62,298 nt of DNA from Verrucomicrobiota bacterium (GTDB taxonomy: Bacteria; Verrucomicrobiota; Verrucomicrobiia; Limisphaerales; VHDF01): NCBI GenBank assembly GCA_016871495.1, contig VHDF01000023.1:1-62298 (forward strand). Direction: 5' to 3'. Positions within the stretch are counted from its first letter, which is position 1; each line of letters opens with the position of its first letter. Of this stretch, positions 28,447-38,288 are shown one piece after another. The notes below the pieces were generated by a model that ran no database searches, had not been told where the DNA came from, and saw only the letters and a program-made list of their open reading frames with translations. Position numbers and translations under genes: made by a program.

Positions 28447-31400
28447 TTATTGCAGGATGGCCTCGGCAAGGTTGTATTTCAGGGTCAAGGTTTCCGCCGT
28501 CACCGTCGTGGACAGGATCTCCAGCCTGGCCTTGGGGCTGGAACCGCCGTAGCGCAGGCGGAAGAAGCGCCGCGAATCCCGTTTGGGAATGGAGATGGTC
28601 TGCGACGCGGTGTTCAACACGGCTGAAGCGTCCGCCGTAAAGGCCGCCCCCAACTCCGCCGCGCTTTCCAACACAACGGAAGGACTTGCCGCAACCTCCG
28701 TGTAAGCCTTGATCGCGCCCGGTCTGGAGTCGTTGATCAACACTCTTTCGCCGGAGGACGGATCGAGGGAGAACCACTCAACGTGGGCATTCCCGCCGCG
28801 TTCGTACCACACCATGCGGAACGGATAGAGCCCGGCCAACGGGACCACGATTTCGAACGTTTCGTTGGCCGGGCCGCCGTTGTGAAATTCCAAGGGCAAG
28901 GTCTGGCGGTCGGCGAAAGAGGAGCCGGAAACGATCTGATACCCATCGTCGCAGTGCGCCCCCATTCGGACGATGCCAGCGGGTAATTCCAGGTAAGTGA
29001 GAACCTCCATGGCGATGTCGTCGGTTCCATTCTCGTCGATGTTCACCCCAGGTATTGCTTGATCACCGGGGAAGGACCCGTCCGCGGTGTCCGGACCATT
29101 CTGGGAAAAGTTGATGGCAGGTGCCACGACGCTGGTGTCCAGGTGGGCGGCGATTTTGGAGCCCTGGACGAGTTGCTCCTCGGCTCGCAGCAGCGAATTC
29201 TCGAGCGAGGATCCTTGGGGCGCCTGAACGACGCGAACGCGGAATCCCGGATTCGAGCCACCGGACCGGACGTTCGCAGCACTCAGAGCGGCGTAGTGGA
29301 CGAAGAAGCTCCAATCGTTGGTTTGCTCCACGCCCTCGGAATCGGCGAAGACCATGCGCACGCGAACGCGGCTGCCCGGCGCAGGCAGCGAGGTGAGGGT
29401 GTGAACGACATCGATGCCGCCGGCAACAGCATTGATCCGCGCGGAAACCGCAACGTCGTGGACAAACAGTCTCACCGAGTTGGCGCGGACTTGAGTGTCA
29501 CGGTCTTTGAGGGACACCATGATCAAGGGCGCGGTGGTGTTGACCGTTGCACCGTCAGCCGGGCTGACTTGGGCGACCGCAGCGCGTTGCAGTCCGGCAT
29601 CCGCGACCGGAACGAAGAGAAGGTAATTCTGAAAGATGTCGCCATCGGCGGGTTCCGAAGTTAACTGTCGCAACCGGAGCGTCACCTCACCGCTCAGCCG
29701 CACCACGACTTTCGATTGACCCAGGGCGTCCGTGAGCGGAACGGTGCGATGCTTGGTGCCTGAAGAGGTTCCCAGGAAGGATCCGAGGATGGTCGTGGCG
29801 GGATTTTCTTGGGAAGCGGGGCCCTGCACCCTTTCGAGGACAGCCTCGGCCAGAGAGACGTTAAACAGCGATTCGCGCAGATAGACTTCGTAGGTCCCCG
29901 TGGGGAATCTGCGGGTGTATTGGAGAAACTCGCCCCGCTCGATTTGGCCGATGTCGTAGTCAAAGACACCCGCGTCTGCGCCCCCCGCCGCGGCGAACTT
30001 GGCGCGGATCGCATCGAGGGAGACCTTGGTTCCCACCGGTTCCCCCTGGCGATAAGGAAAATTCCCGCTGGAGCGGGTGTCGAAGAAATCGATGTTCGGA
30101 ACTCCGGTTGCGTCGCGGTAGCTGTTGGCCGCCCCGGGCACGACGCTGGGGTTGTCGTGATACTGGCCTCCGCCGAAGTTGTAATCCTCCACCTCGATCA
30201 CCAGGTTCTCGGGGCTGAAGGTGTCGAAGTCGAGCGCCACGCGCTGCAACGCGCCATCGACATCCGTGGCGGCAATCTCTCCCCGGTAAAGTTGTCCGGG
30301 GCTGAGGCCCGAGAATTCAACCGTCCGGCTCGTGGCGGATCCAGAAAGAGTGAGCCCGTTGCCGACGGTGTGGCGGACGCCGTTCAACACCAAGGCGAAT
30401 CCGCTTTCCGGCAGCGGCTTATCATCCGAAACACGGAAGCGGACTTTCCCTGCCGCCGAGACAAAGTTGGCAAACTCCTCGGGTTGAACGTCCGTGATGG
30501 TCGGCGGCGTGTTGCCCGAGGCGGGCGCGGTCCATGCCACGGCATTGTCGAACACCACGGAATAGGGATTGGGTCCGCCCGCAGCGAAGTCCGCGTATCC
30601 GATCAGGACAAAGCTGCCGGAGCCGAAGTAGGGTGCGGAAGGTGAATCCGTGCCGTTGGCGAAGACGTCCGCCGCCGGGGTGTCCGTGAAGGATTGCTCA
30701 AAAATCACCGCGTTGGCCGCGTCTTTGTCCAGAACGCGGGCGCGGAGATGGACGTTCTTGCCAGCGCCGATGAGGGAGAGTTCCAAGGTGACATTCTCGT
30801 TCTTCAGCGGCGGCAAAGGATTGACGTTGTAGAAGTATTTATTGAGACCCTTCACTACGAGGATGTCGGTTTCTGACTTCGCGAGGGAATAGCCCGCGAG
30901 GCTGGAAACGGGGTTCGCGGAGGGGATCCAGCTGAGCACCGCGAACGAATCCTTGCCGAGGCCGCTGACCATATCGACTTGAACCGTTAATCGTTCTCCG
31001 TCCACGACGTCGAAGGAGCGAGCGGTTTTGGTGCTGGCGGCGAAGAGCGGTTGCCCGATGGCCGGAACGTCGATGGTGAAACGGCCCTGGGCCTCGGTGA
31101 CCATGCCGGCCCCCGGTTGGAACGTGAAATCCTTCCAGTCCGATTTGCGATTGTCGTCGAAGTCATCGACCAGGACACGGTCGTTGACGAAGGCCTCGAG
31201 ATTGTCGAAGGTCACAGAATAGACGGAGGGGCCGCCGGCGGCATAATCGGCGTAGCCGATGAGCACCGCATGCCCTGTCCCGAGAAAGGGCGCGGCCGGC
31301 GAGTCTGTTCCGTTGGCGAAGACATCCGCAGCCGGTGTATCGATGAAGGACTTCTCAAAAATCACCGCTTCATTCCGATCCTTGTCGAGGACTCGGGCGG

Positions 31401-31899
31401 TGATGAGCACGTTGGCGCCCGCTCCGGTGAGCGTCAGCGACAACACCACGTTCTCGTTCTTCAGGGGCGGCGTGGGGTTGACGTTGTAGAAGTATTTGTT
31501 GAGTCCCTTGACGACCAGGATATCGGTTTCGGACTTGGCGATGGAGTATCCCGCGAGGCTGGAGACCGGATGGGTGTCCGGGATCCAGGACAGGACGGCA
31601 AAGGAGTCTTTGCCGTTGCCGGAGACCATGTCGGCCCGCAGCTCGATGGTGCGCGCGTCCTTGAGTTCCAGGGGGTTTTTCGTGAGCGTGCTGGCGGCAA
31701 ATAAGGGCTGGCCGATGGCCGGCACGTCAATGCGGAATTGGCCGCCGGTTTCCGTGATCGTTCCCGCACCGGGCTGAAAGGTGAAATCTTTCCAGGCGGT
31801 CTTGGTATTGTCGTTGAAATCATCGAGGATGCGGCTGTGGACCGGCAGCGCGGCAAGGATCGCGGCGGTGAGAAGGCTCCAGGTCTGGGATGTTTTCAT
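28447..31899 (-). CDS. Large secreted multidomain protein with duplicated N-terminal domain
   Basis: An 1150-residue exported protein of unknown role. A Sec signal peptide ends near residue 22 (AILAALPVHS). Residues about 23-230 and 232-455 are two near-identical copies of a beta-sandwich domain (each with WKDFTFQPGAG, IDVPAIGQPLFAAS, KYFYNVNP and TPAADVFANGTDSP). A CBM6-like segment follows (starting IEVEDYNFGGGQY). Near residues 940-1070 a PA14-like domain (MGAHCDDGYQI, PFRMVWYERGG) may bind carbohydrate. The tail contains FFRLR, as in other large proteins here. I infer an extracellular glycan-binding or surface protein; no catalytic motif is recognisable. Confidence 0.7.
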   Translation of the reverse strand: MKTSQTWSLLTAAILAALPVHSRILDDFNDNTKTAWKDFTFQPGAGTITETGGQFRIDVPAIGQPLFAASTLTKNPLELKDARTIELRADMVSGNGKDSFAVLSWIPDTHPVSSLAGYSIAKSETDILVVKGLNKYFYNVNPTPPLKNENVVLSLTLTGAGANVLITARVLDKDRNEAVIFEKSFIDTPAADVFANGTDSPAAPFLGTGHAVLIGYADYAAGGPSVYSVTFDNLEAFVNDRVLVDDFDDNRKSDWKDFTFQPGAGMVTEAQGRFTIDVPAIGQPLFAASTKTARSFDVVDGERLTVQVDMVSGLGKDSFAVLSWIPSANPVSSLAGYSLAKSETDILVVKGLNKYFYNVNPLPPLKNENVTLELSLIGAGKNVHLRARVLDKDAANAVIFEQSFTDTPAADVFANGTDSPSAPYFGSGSFVLIGYADFAAGGPNPYSVVFDNAVAWTAPASGNTPPTITDVQPEEFANFVSAAGKVRFRVSDDKPLPESGFALVLNGVRHTVGNGLTLSGSATSRTVEFSGLSPGQLYRGEIAATDVDGALQRVALDFDTFSPENLVIEVEDYNFGGGQYHDNPSVVPGAANSYRDATGVPNIDFFDTRSSGNFPYRQGEPVGTKVSLDAIRAKFAAAGGADAGVFDYDIGQIERGEFLQYTRRFPTGTYEVYLRESLFNVSLAEAVLERVQGPASQENPATTILGSFLGTSSGTKHRTVPLTDALGQSKVVVRLSGEVTLRLRQLTSEPADGDIFQNYLLFVPVADAGLQRAAVAQVSPADGATVNTTAPLIMVSLKDRDTQVRANSVRLFVHDVAVSARINAVAGGIDVVHTLTSLPAPGSRVRVRMVFADSEGVEQTNDWSFFVHYAALSAANVRSGGSNPGFRVRVVQAPQGSSLENSLLRAEEQLVQGSKIAAHLDTSVVAPAINFSQNGPDTADGSFPGDQAIPGVNIDENGTDDIAMEVLTYLELPAGIVRMGAHCDDGYQIVSGSSFADRQTLPLEFHNGGPANETFEIVVPLAGLYPFRMVWYERGGNAHVEWFSLDPSSGERVLINDSRPGAIKAYTEVAASPSVVLESAAELGAAFTADASAVLNTASQTISIPKRDSRRFFRLRYGGSSPKARLEILSTTVTAETLTLKYNLAEAILQ

Positions 31900-32006
31900 G
31901 CGGAATAAGGCGGTTGAAGCGGAGGAGCGTACTGCTGCATCCGCGGGTTGCTGGGCATCCCTTCTTGAACTGAAGCATCAAGGGAGGTCAACGGAAAAGC
32001 GCGTCA

Positions 32007-34658
32007 TCAGGGCACAAGAATCTTCATGCGGAAGAAGACGCCTGAATAACTTGCGGGTAATTCTACCTCGACTCGTTCCGCCACGGCTCCGACGAATGGA
32101 CGGTTGGCGGGATGCTCCACCGGGCGCCAGGTTTCCGGAGTGAGCGACGTGGAACTTTCGAGCACGAAACGCAGGCCGGGCAGCCGGTCGTAGCGGATGC
32201 GCACTCCGGCGGGTCCGGGGATGATCTCCATCCGCCACGACGAGTGGCCGTCGAAGGGATCGGTGCCCAATAGGAATTCGTGCTCGTTGATCCATCCATC
32301 TTGATCAAGGTCCCCGTCCCAATCCGTTTGGGGGGCGACGATCCCTCCAAATTGCTCTGTATGCCATGCGTCGTAGGAAGGGCGGGAGGGCAAGTCCTCG
32401 AGGATCCACTCCTCCAACAGCCGGATCGCCTCGCTGTTGAAGCGAAAGTGGCCAAGAGGTGGCATGTGGAATCCGTCCCATTCCGCGACCCGTCGATAGA
32501 GCACGGAGTGTTGCAGGCTGCCGGGAGCGACGATGCGGGTTTCTTCGGAGGCAATGCTTGCCACTGGAACGGCATTGATGAGGCCGGCGGTGGAGAGGGG
32601 GATATGAATGCGTGCGTCCCAACGGCTTCGACTCGGGGCACCAGGCTGGTGGCAGGAGGAGCAATTGGCGGCGAAATACGATCGCACGCGATGCTCCAAG
32701 CTCCAGGAGAGGTTGTTCGCGGCGGCCAGTTGCCACCAAGCATGCGGAGTGCCAGGATGAGCATCGAGATAACCGGATTCGGCCAGTTCGGTGATTTGGT
32801 TTTTCGCAACCCCATCGAAGGTTTGCCAAAGATTGAGTTGAGGAGTGTTGAAGCCAAGGGCGAATCCGCCCGCCCGGGTGTGGCATTGCTGGCATTCCAG
32901 CCGGGAGGGAAAGCGCCATCGCTCAAGGGCGCGGCGGGGCTGTCCTGGAGAGTAGAGGTTCTCCTCCAGACCTTCTTCAGCAACCAAGTAGGCTTCGCTA
33001 CCTTCCAGGTTCCAGCGATAACTCGCCCCAGCCACGCCCTCGGCTTGTCGGATCAAAACCCGGGTTTCGAGCCTTCGTGAACGATTGGCGGCTGCCCAGT
33101 CCAAAGGCAGATCGAAATGTTTGACCCAAAGCGTGCCCACGGGGAAACTCCAGGATCCCTCGGTGGAGAACCCGAATCTTGAGGCGAGGTTGGTCAAAGC
33201 AAACCATCGTTGCTTCAAAGCTCCATCGGACCAGAAAGGCACGTTGATCTCGTAAGGAACGATTCCGGGCTGCGGTTGAAGTTCCTTCAGATCCATGAAG
33301 ATCCCGGTCTCGGACAAGCGGGCAGGCAAGGGCGGACCCGATTCCACTTTGCGTTTGAGCACCATCAACTGGCCCTGCGTGCCGTCGAGCGCGAGGATTT
33401 CCCCGGTCGCTGGGTGACGCGCCAAGGAGAAGATTAATCCCGAGTGGAGAGCGATCCAGCGGATGTCAGGAGAGTTGGGATCGGCAACGCCCACGGCCCC
33501 ATTGAGATCGCTGAACAGGATTCGGCCTTCGAATTCGGGGTAAGCGCCATCCCATAATTTCAATCCACCCGTGATCGCCATGCGACCGTTCTGATGCGTG
33601 TATTCGAGCAGGGGATCCATCATGCCATGCTCAGGGACGTTCCAAGGCCAATCCAACGTGCCTTCACGAAACGGCCAGCCGTAAAATCCGCCCGGCACGA
33701 TGCGATTGAACTCCTCCCGGTCGTTTTCCCCCACGTCCAGACAGAACAGCGAACCGCTTCGCGAGTCGAAATGCATGCGCCAGGGATTCCTCAAACCGAC
33801 CGCGAAAAACTCGGTTCGAAGTTTCTCGGGGTCCATCTGATCACGCAACACCAGGCCTCCGATTTCCAGTCGCGAGAGGCCGACGAACGGATTGTCTTTG
33901 GGAATGGAATAGGAGCCAGGATGAATCGCCGGGTGCGGCGAGGGATCCAAGTTGCCGGGACGGCGGTCCACGTCGATTCGGAGAATGCCACTAAAGAAAT
34001 CGCCGTCGAGGACGGCGGCATTGCGAAAGGAATCGCGCGCACCGCCTTCGTCTCCCAAGGCCACGTACAGATAGCCGTCCGGGCCGAAGGCCAGATCTCC
34101 GCCATTGTGATTGGGATCTTCGTCGAATTGGGAAATCAGAATGAATTCGGATTCCGGAAGCGCCCGGCGGGGATTCCCCGGGTCCAATTGAAATCGCGAG
34201 AGCCGGTCATAGATTCCCGGTCCCTCGGAGCCATCCGCGAAAGTCGTGTAAAACACAAAGAACCAACCGTTCGTTCTGAAATCGGGATGGAAGGCCAGCC
34301 CGAGCAGTCCGCTTTCTTGGTGATGGTAAGTCTTGGCCGAGAGATCGAGGAATACCTCATGCCTGGGTTGGGTAAGGTTGGTTACGGAGAGGATCCATCC
34401 CGCCTGGTTGAGAAAGAACATCCGCTCGGTCTCCCCGGGAATGGAAGTGGCGGCAACACACCATAAGGGTGGCAGTCCCACCACGGGCTCGAAGACGTAA
34501 TTCGTCGCTGCAAATCGAGAAGGGAAGTGGAGGGCCGAGGTTTCCTGGCGCGGACCTGACCCGATTCGGGCGGGGCTCGAAAATGCGATCAGGAAATAGC
34601 CAAACAGTGTGGTCCATCGAATGGCCGCATGTACAAGCCGATCATTCCGGTGTGCCAC
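32007..34658 (-). CDS. Glucose/sorbosone dehydrogenase-like propeller fused to diheme cytochrome c
   Basis: An 883-residue exported redox protein. Residues about 60-440 form a GSDH-type six-bladed propeller (SGLLGLAFHPDF, NHNGGDLAFGPDGYLYVALGD, GLRNPWRM, DVGENDREE) of the kind that binds PQQ in soluble aldose dehydrogenases. Residues 450-780 are a c-type cytochrome region with two heme sites, CQQCH (589-593) and CSSCH (666-670), resembling the SO_2930-type diheme family. A Ca-binding DGDLDQDGWINEHE loop and a terminal FFRMK tail follow. The enzyme could oxidise a sugar and pass electrons to its own hemes. GTG 34658 gives a plausible signal peptide, but the N-terminus is weakly fixed. Confidence 0.8.
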   Translation of the reverse strand: MAHRNDRLVHAAIRWTTLFGYFLIAFSSPARIGSGPRQETSALHFPSRFAATNYVFEPVVGLPPLWCVAATSIPGETERMFFLNQAGWILSVTNLTQPRHEVFLDLSAKTYHHQESGLLGLAFHPDFRTNGWFFVFYTTFADGSEGPGIYDRLSRFQLDPGNPRRALPESEFILISQFDEDPNHNGGDLAFGPDGYLYVALGDEGGARDSFRNAAVLDGDFFSGILRIDVDRRPGNLDPSPHPAIHPGSYSIPKDNPFVGLSRLEIGGLVLRDQMDPEKLRTEFFAVGLRNPWRMHFDSRSGSLFCLDVGENDREEFNRIVPGGFYGWPFREGTLDWPWNVPEHGMMDPLLEYTHQNGRMAITGGLKLWDGAYPEFEGRILFSDLNGAVGVADPNSPDIRWIALHSGLIFSLARHPATGEILALDGTQGQLMVLKRKVESGPPLPARLSETGIFMDLKELQPQPGIVPYEINVPFWSDGALKQRWFALTNLASRFGFSTEGSWSFPVGTLWVKHFDLPLDWAAANRSRRLETRVLIRQAEGVAGASYRWNLEGSEAYLVAEEGLEENLYSPGQPRRALERWRFPSRLECQQCHTRAGGFALGFNTPQLNLWQTFDGVAKNQITELAESGYLDAHPGTPHAWWQLAAANNLSWSLEHRVRSYFAANCSSCHQPGAPSRSRWDARIHIPLSTAGLINAVPVASIASEETRIVAPGSLQHSVLYRRVAEWDGFHMPPLGHFRFNSEAIRLLEEWILEDLPSRPSYDAWHTEQFGGIVAPQTDWDGDLDQDGWINEHEFLLGTDPFDGHSSWRMEIIPGPAGVRIRYDRLPGLRFVLESSTSLTPETWRPVEHPANRPFVGAVAERVEVELPASYSGVFFRMKILVP

Positions 34659-34791
34659 GAGCGAAGGGTCAGCAAGTTTGCTGCCGAATCCACGCGCGAT
34701 GCCTCGGGAGTGAGTGGAGGGTCGGTTCCTTACACTTCGCCCTCGATTGTCCGAGATTGCGAGATCTCAACGCAACGGATTCAGCCTTGGC

Positions 34792-36090
34792 TCAAGGCTT
34801 CGAGGGACGGGCGTCCGCGTCGCCGCGTGGAATCCACCAAGCAAGTGAGATTCCCGCCAAATAGATCACGCTGGTCGCCGCCCCCATTTTCCCGACGTCT
34901 CCTTCGAACCAGGCGGCCAGAAAGGCCGAGGTGAACAAAACGATCGCTGAAAAGATGCGGCCTGAGTTGTAACAGACACCCATCCCGGTGGCGCGAATCG
35001 AAGTGGGGAACAGTCCCGGCAGGAAATAGGGCAGCCATCCGTAGAAACTCGTGGCCACGAAACCCAGACAAAAAACCGAAGGCAGAAATCCGCTCTGGCC
35101 GGGAGTGGCGTGGAAGAAAATCCACATGCTCAGCAAGAACGAACCTAAACTGATGAAAAAGTAACATCGACGGGGGCCAAGTTTCGCCGCCAGCCAGCCT
35201 CCGCTCAAGGAGCCGAGCACCGCGCCCATGGCTTGCACGATTTGGGTTTGGGCTTTGAGATCGGGGAGATTCATGGCTTCGCCCATTTGTGCCGCCCAAG
35301 GAATGAGGCGCTGGCCGGACGCCCAGCCTCCCAGGAGCGGAACAGTTCCAAGTCCGATGCCCAGAAGCGTTCGTTTCAGCCAGGGCGGCCCCAGAACGAC
35401 TTTGACCGGGACGGTTTCCTGGCTGGTTTGGGCGCGACGCAATTCGAACCATTCCGGGGACTCCGGCACCCATCGCCACGCGATCCAGGCCAGGGGAAGC
35501 GCGGCGGCTCCCAGGGCGAGCACCCATCTCCACGAGGTGGCGGTGGCGGGGTATTTCAACATGATCAAACCCAGGAGCAGGAATCCCACATTGGCCGCGG
35601 ATCCCATGATGCCGGACACGAAGCTTCGGCTGGACTGGGGCCAGTGCTCCGACAGCAAGGCCACACCGCACGGCCACATCCCCCCGACGCCGAGACAAGC
35701 AACAAAGCGAAGTGCCAGAAGGGCCATGGGTGTCGGTGCCCAGTAACTCAACGCCGTGACCAGGGAATAGCAGGCGATGCTGGCCGCCATGGCGGGGCCC
35801 CGTCCCCAACGGTCCGCCATCCATCCGAACAACCAACCGCCCGCCGCGGCGCCGAGCAGGAAGGCCGCCATCAAGTAGGAAAACCATTGATCCGTAAGAA
35901 TATTCCGGATTTCCAGTTCTGTTGAGCCCGGGGCGACTGGGATGGGGATGGCGCCGGAATCGAGGAAGTCCTGAATGGCTGGACGGGCGGTGGGCACCAT
36001 CAAGGCCATCACCACTCCGGCTCCCATCCAGCCCAGCGCCACCACCGTCAGGGTCACGCGACGGCGTGAGATGGAGGAGGTCCGATTCAA
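34792..36090 (-). CDS. MFS transporter
   Basis: A 432-residue major facilitator protein with about twelve hydrophobic helices. The signature loop between helices 2 and 3 is GWLFGWMADRWGRGPAM. Another typical segment is RFVACLGVGGMWPCGVAL. It probably exports or imports a sugar or aromatic acid. The TTG at 36090 overlaps the stop of the PfpI-like gene as TTGA and gives a suitable short cytoplasmic N-terminus; the longer frame from 36183 runs into that gene. It is last in a three-gene coupled operon with a TIM-barrel isomerase, so the substrate is probably a sugar or sugar acid. Confidence 0.85.
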   Translation of the reverse strand: MNRTSSISRRRVTLTVVALGWMGAGVVMALMVPTARPAIQDFLDSGAIPIPVAPGSTELEIRNILTDQWFSYLMAAFLLGAAAGGWLFGWMADRWGRGPAMAASIACYSLVTALSYWAPTPMALLALRFVACLGVGGMWPCGVALLSEHWPQSSRSFVSGIMGSAANVGFLLLGLIMLKYPATATSWRWVLALGAAALPLAWIAWRWVPESPEWFELRRAQTSQETVPVKVVLGPPWLKRTLLGIGLGTVPLLGGWASGQRLIPWAAQMGEAMNLPDLKAQTQIVQAMGAVLGSLSGGWLAAKLGPRRCYFFISLGSFLLSMWIFFHATPGQSGFLPSVFCLGFVATSFYGWLPYFLPGLFPTSIRATGMGVCYNSGRIFSAIVLFTSAFLAAWFEGDVGKMGAATSVIYLAGISLAWWIPRGDADARPSKP

Positions 36091-36671
36091 CGTTCGGGTG
36101 TTTCTCCAGCTTGCTTCAGGAGCAACAGAAAACGTTTGAGAAGTTCGGTGTTGTCTTGATAACCGCGGGCGGTGACGAGCCATCCGTCCGACACCACGGG
36201 CTCATCCACGTAGCGGCCTCCCCCTTGTTTCACATCGAGCGCGCATTTGGGGACGGTCGTCGCGCGTTTGCCGCGCAGGCAGCCCGCCGCCGACAAGATT
36301 TCGATGCCATGGCACAAGCAGGCCACCGGTTTGCCGGCTTCCGCGATGCCCTGGACCAGACGAAGCAGATCCCCGTCGTACCGCAAGTATTCGGGCGCGC
36401 GTCCGCCGGAGATGAACATGCCCGCGAAGTCGGCGGCGTTCAGATCACGAAATGCCGCCGTGGCCCGCAGATGATAGCCCGGACGTTCTTGCGTGATGTC
36501 CCAGGGCACTTCGGGGTTGGGTGGCACTTCGTGCAAAACCGTGTGGTAAAGGCGGCATTCCTTCCCCGCCACCACCACCTCGTATCCATCTTCCGGCAAT
36601 CGGTAGTAGGCGTAATAAGTGTCGAGGGTTTCCGAGGCATCCCCAACCGGCATGAAGATCTTTCCGCTCAT
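36087..36671 (-). CDS. DJ-1/PfpI family protein
   Basis: A 194-residue DJ-1/PfpI-type protein. The nucleophile elbow is ACLCHGIE with Cys120-His121, and the conserved acidic residue sits in the early LPEDGYEVVVAG strand. Members are proteases, glyoxalase-like deglycases or hydratases, so the activity is open. It shares 4-base overlaps with both neighbours (ATGA with the isomerase upstream, TTGA with the MFS gene downstream). All three proteins are probably made together, for example to detoxify or remodel an imported carbonyl compound. Confidence 0.88.
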   Translation of the reverse strand: MSGKIFMPVGDASETLDTYYAYYRLPEDGYEVVVAGKECRLYHTVLHEVPPNPEVPWDITQERPGYHLRATAAFRDLNAADFAGMFISGGRAPEYLRYDGDLLRLVQGIAEAGKPVACLCHGIEILSAAGCLRGKRATTVPKCALDVKQGGGRYVDEPVVSDGWLVTARGYQDNTELLKRFLLLLKQAGETPER

Positions 36672-37513
36672 TTCCAATGCACTCCGCTTTCTTCTCCCAG
36701 CCGGCGCAAAAAGCTCGCCGTTCGTTGCGCCGTTTTCGCGGGGGCCGTCCAGGCCTCTCCGGCTTGATGAACCGTGACGGGTCCGTGGTAACCTGCGTGA
36801 ACCAGAGCCCGAAACACCCTTGCGAAGTCGATGCCTCGCGGGTCGTCCATCGGAATGAGATCGAAGCGGACCGGGCCGCGCGTCCAGGTGTTCAACGTGA
36901 TGGCGCCTTTGTCATGGATGAACTGATTTTGGAAGTAGACGTTAAAGATCCACGGGGCAAGGCGCCTGAGCGTGGTTTCGCCGTAATCCTGTCCGCAGAG
37001 TTCGAGATTGGCGGGCTCGTAGATCAATCCGAAATTGGGACGGTCAATGGCGCGCAAGGTTTGTTCAATGCCTGCCACGGTCTCGAAGAGGCTCTCGGTA
37101 TGGCATTGATGAGCCAGACGGATGTCGCGTTTCGCCGCTTCATCCGCGGCTTTGCGCGCCCATTCAATATCGTCCTGATGTTTGAGCGCGACGCGGATCA
37201 AGCTGCTGTCGAGGGCCTCGGCCAGATCCAGGTAGGGCTGGATCCTGCGAAGACAGCCGGGCGCGTCGGCGTTGTTGTAGACGATGGCGAAGTCTCCGGT
37301 CACCATGGTGGTCTCAAGCTGGCGGGCTTCCGTCAGGATACGGGCCAGTTCGACTTCGAGCTTGGAGGAGTGAGCGCCCACTTGCGAGGCGCGCATGCAA
37401 AGGCCGCGGTAACCGGCCTCCACGGCGAGATCCGCCAACTCGCGCAGGGGGATGCAAGCGCGTTCCTTGGAGGCGAATTCCTCGGCGATACGAACGGACA
37501 GAGAAAGCTTCAT
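36668..37513 (-). CDS. Xylose-isomerase-like TIM-barrel (sugar phosphate isomerase/epimerase family)
   Basis: A 281-residue AP_endonuc_2/xylose-isomerase-like barrel. It has the alternating strand-helix pattern with metal-ligand candidates in LAHQCHTES, GLIYEPANLEL and a final GPVTVHQAGE. Relatives epimerise or isomerise sugars such as tagatose or myo-inosose; the exact reaction is not clear. It is the first gene of the coupled isomerase, PfpI-like, MFS unit. A copy of the 128-bp element lies about 70 bases upstream of its start, where it could influence the promoter. Confidence 0.85.
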   Translation of the reverse strand: MKLSLSVRIAEEFASKERACIPLRELADLAVEAGYRGLCMRASQVGAHSSKLEVELARILTEARQLETTMVTGDFAIVYNNADAPGCLRRIQPYLDLAEALDSSLIRVALKHQDDIEWARKAADEAAKRDIRLAHQCHTESLFETVAGIEQTLRAIDRPNFGLIYEPANLELCGQDYGETTLRRLAPWIFNVYFQNQFIHDKGAITLNTWTRGPVRFDLIPMDDPRGIDFARVFRALVHAGYHGPVTVHQAGEAWTAPAKTAQRTASFLRRLGEESGVHWK

Positions 37514-37584
37514 GGGAACGCACGATTCAACCGCCGCGGACTTCCGGGTGTCAATGGGGGATCCCGAGCCTCAATCCGCGCCGG

Positions 37585-37712
37585 TGCATCCCGATGTTGC
37601 CGGTGATGCAGGTAGGGCGCGTCCGTCCCGGCGCGCCGCCGGAGCATGATGTTTTGCATCCAGTGGGCGGCGGGCTGGGACAGGCCCGCCCTACCAACAA
37701 CATCGGGATACA
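37585..37712 (-). repeat. 128-bp element with terminal inverted repeats, copy C (inverted)
   Basis: The reverse complement matches copy B at 16437-16564 with three differences. The ends TGCATCCCGATGTTG and CAACATCGGGATACA are inverted repeats of each other. It lies directly upstream of the isomerase operon. Confidence 0.92.
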
Positions 37713-38288
37713 CGGAATCCGCGCCTCAGAATTCCGACGGGCTCGCGAAAGGGGGCTGGCGCGGCTGAAGGAAGCGCGGATTTAGAACGGCCCGCTGTCG
37801 CGGGCGTGATCGATGGAATGTCGGTGGTGCGAACTTGTTCAGCGCACCTCCAGGTGTCGTGAAAACAGGCGTTGCTGCGTGTTACCCGTGGATCGGGGAG
37901 TCGTCTGCCCACGAATCACACGAATCACTCGGATCACTCGGATCACTCGGATCACTCGGATCACTCGGATCAAAACAAGCCCTCGGTCGGTTCAATCAGA
38001 ATCAGGGTGATCGACAGTCTGTATGGAACATCAGGACAGAGAGGCATTCTCCATCCATCCGTGTGATCCGTGGTTGCCCCAGAAAAGGCTCAGCCGTTAG
38101 CCGTGGAACAATGTAGGCCCCAAATCCACGGATCGGGGAGTGATTTGCCCATTCAATCCCCTCGGGATTCATGGCGGGGCGAGTTTGAGTGGCGTGACGT
38201 CGGTTGCGGCCGAGGTGGCTCGCTCGACCGGACCCTGCTGACGCTCTGACCTCTTGGGCAAACCAAGGGCACCCTCAAAGCACAATCA
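37713..38288. other. Intergenic stretch with a direct repeat and a 9-bp tandem array
   Basis: No gene is supported. A 22-base segment GGATCGGGGAGTCGTCTGCC at 37890 recurs with changes (GGATCGGGGAGTGATTTGCC) near 38129. The tandem array is listed separately. The rest shows no recognisable feature. Confidence 0.5.
37924..37972 (+). repeat. Tandem array of a 9-bp unit ATCACTCGG
   Basis: Five perfect ATCACTCGG units (37924-37968) followed by a partial ATCA and preceded by degenerate copies (ACGAATCACACGA). The 9-base period keeps all three plus-strand frames open, which explains the spurious Ser-Leu-Gly and Ile-Thr-Arg frames here. Confidence 0.9.

Noticed and set aside
37924-37972. CRISPR array
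   Set aside because: Nine-base units without spacers and no cas genes; a simple tandem repeat.
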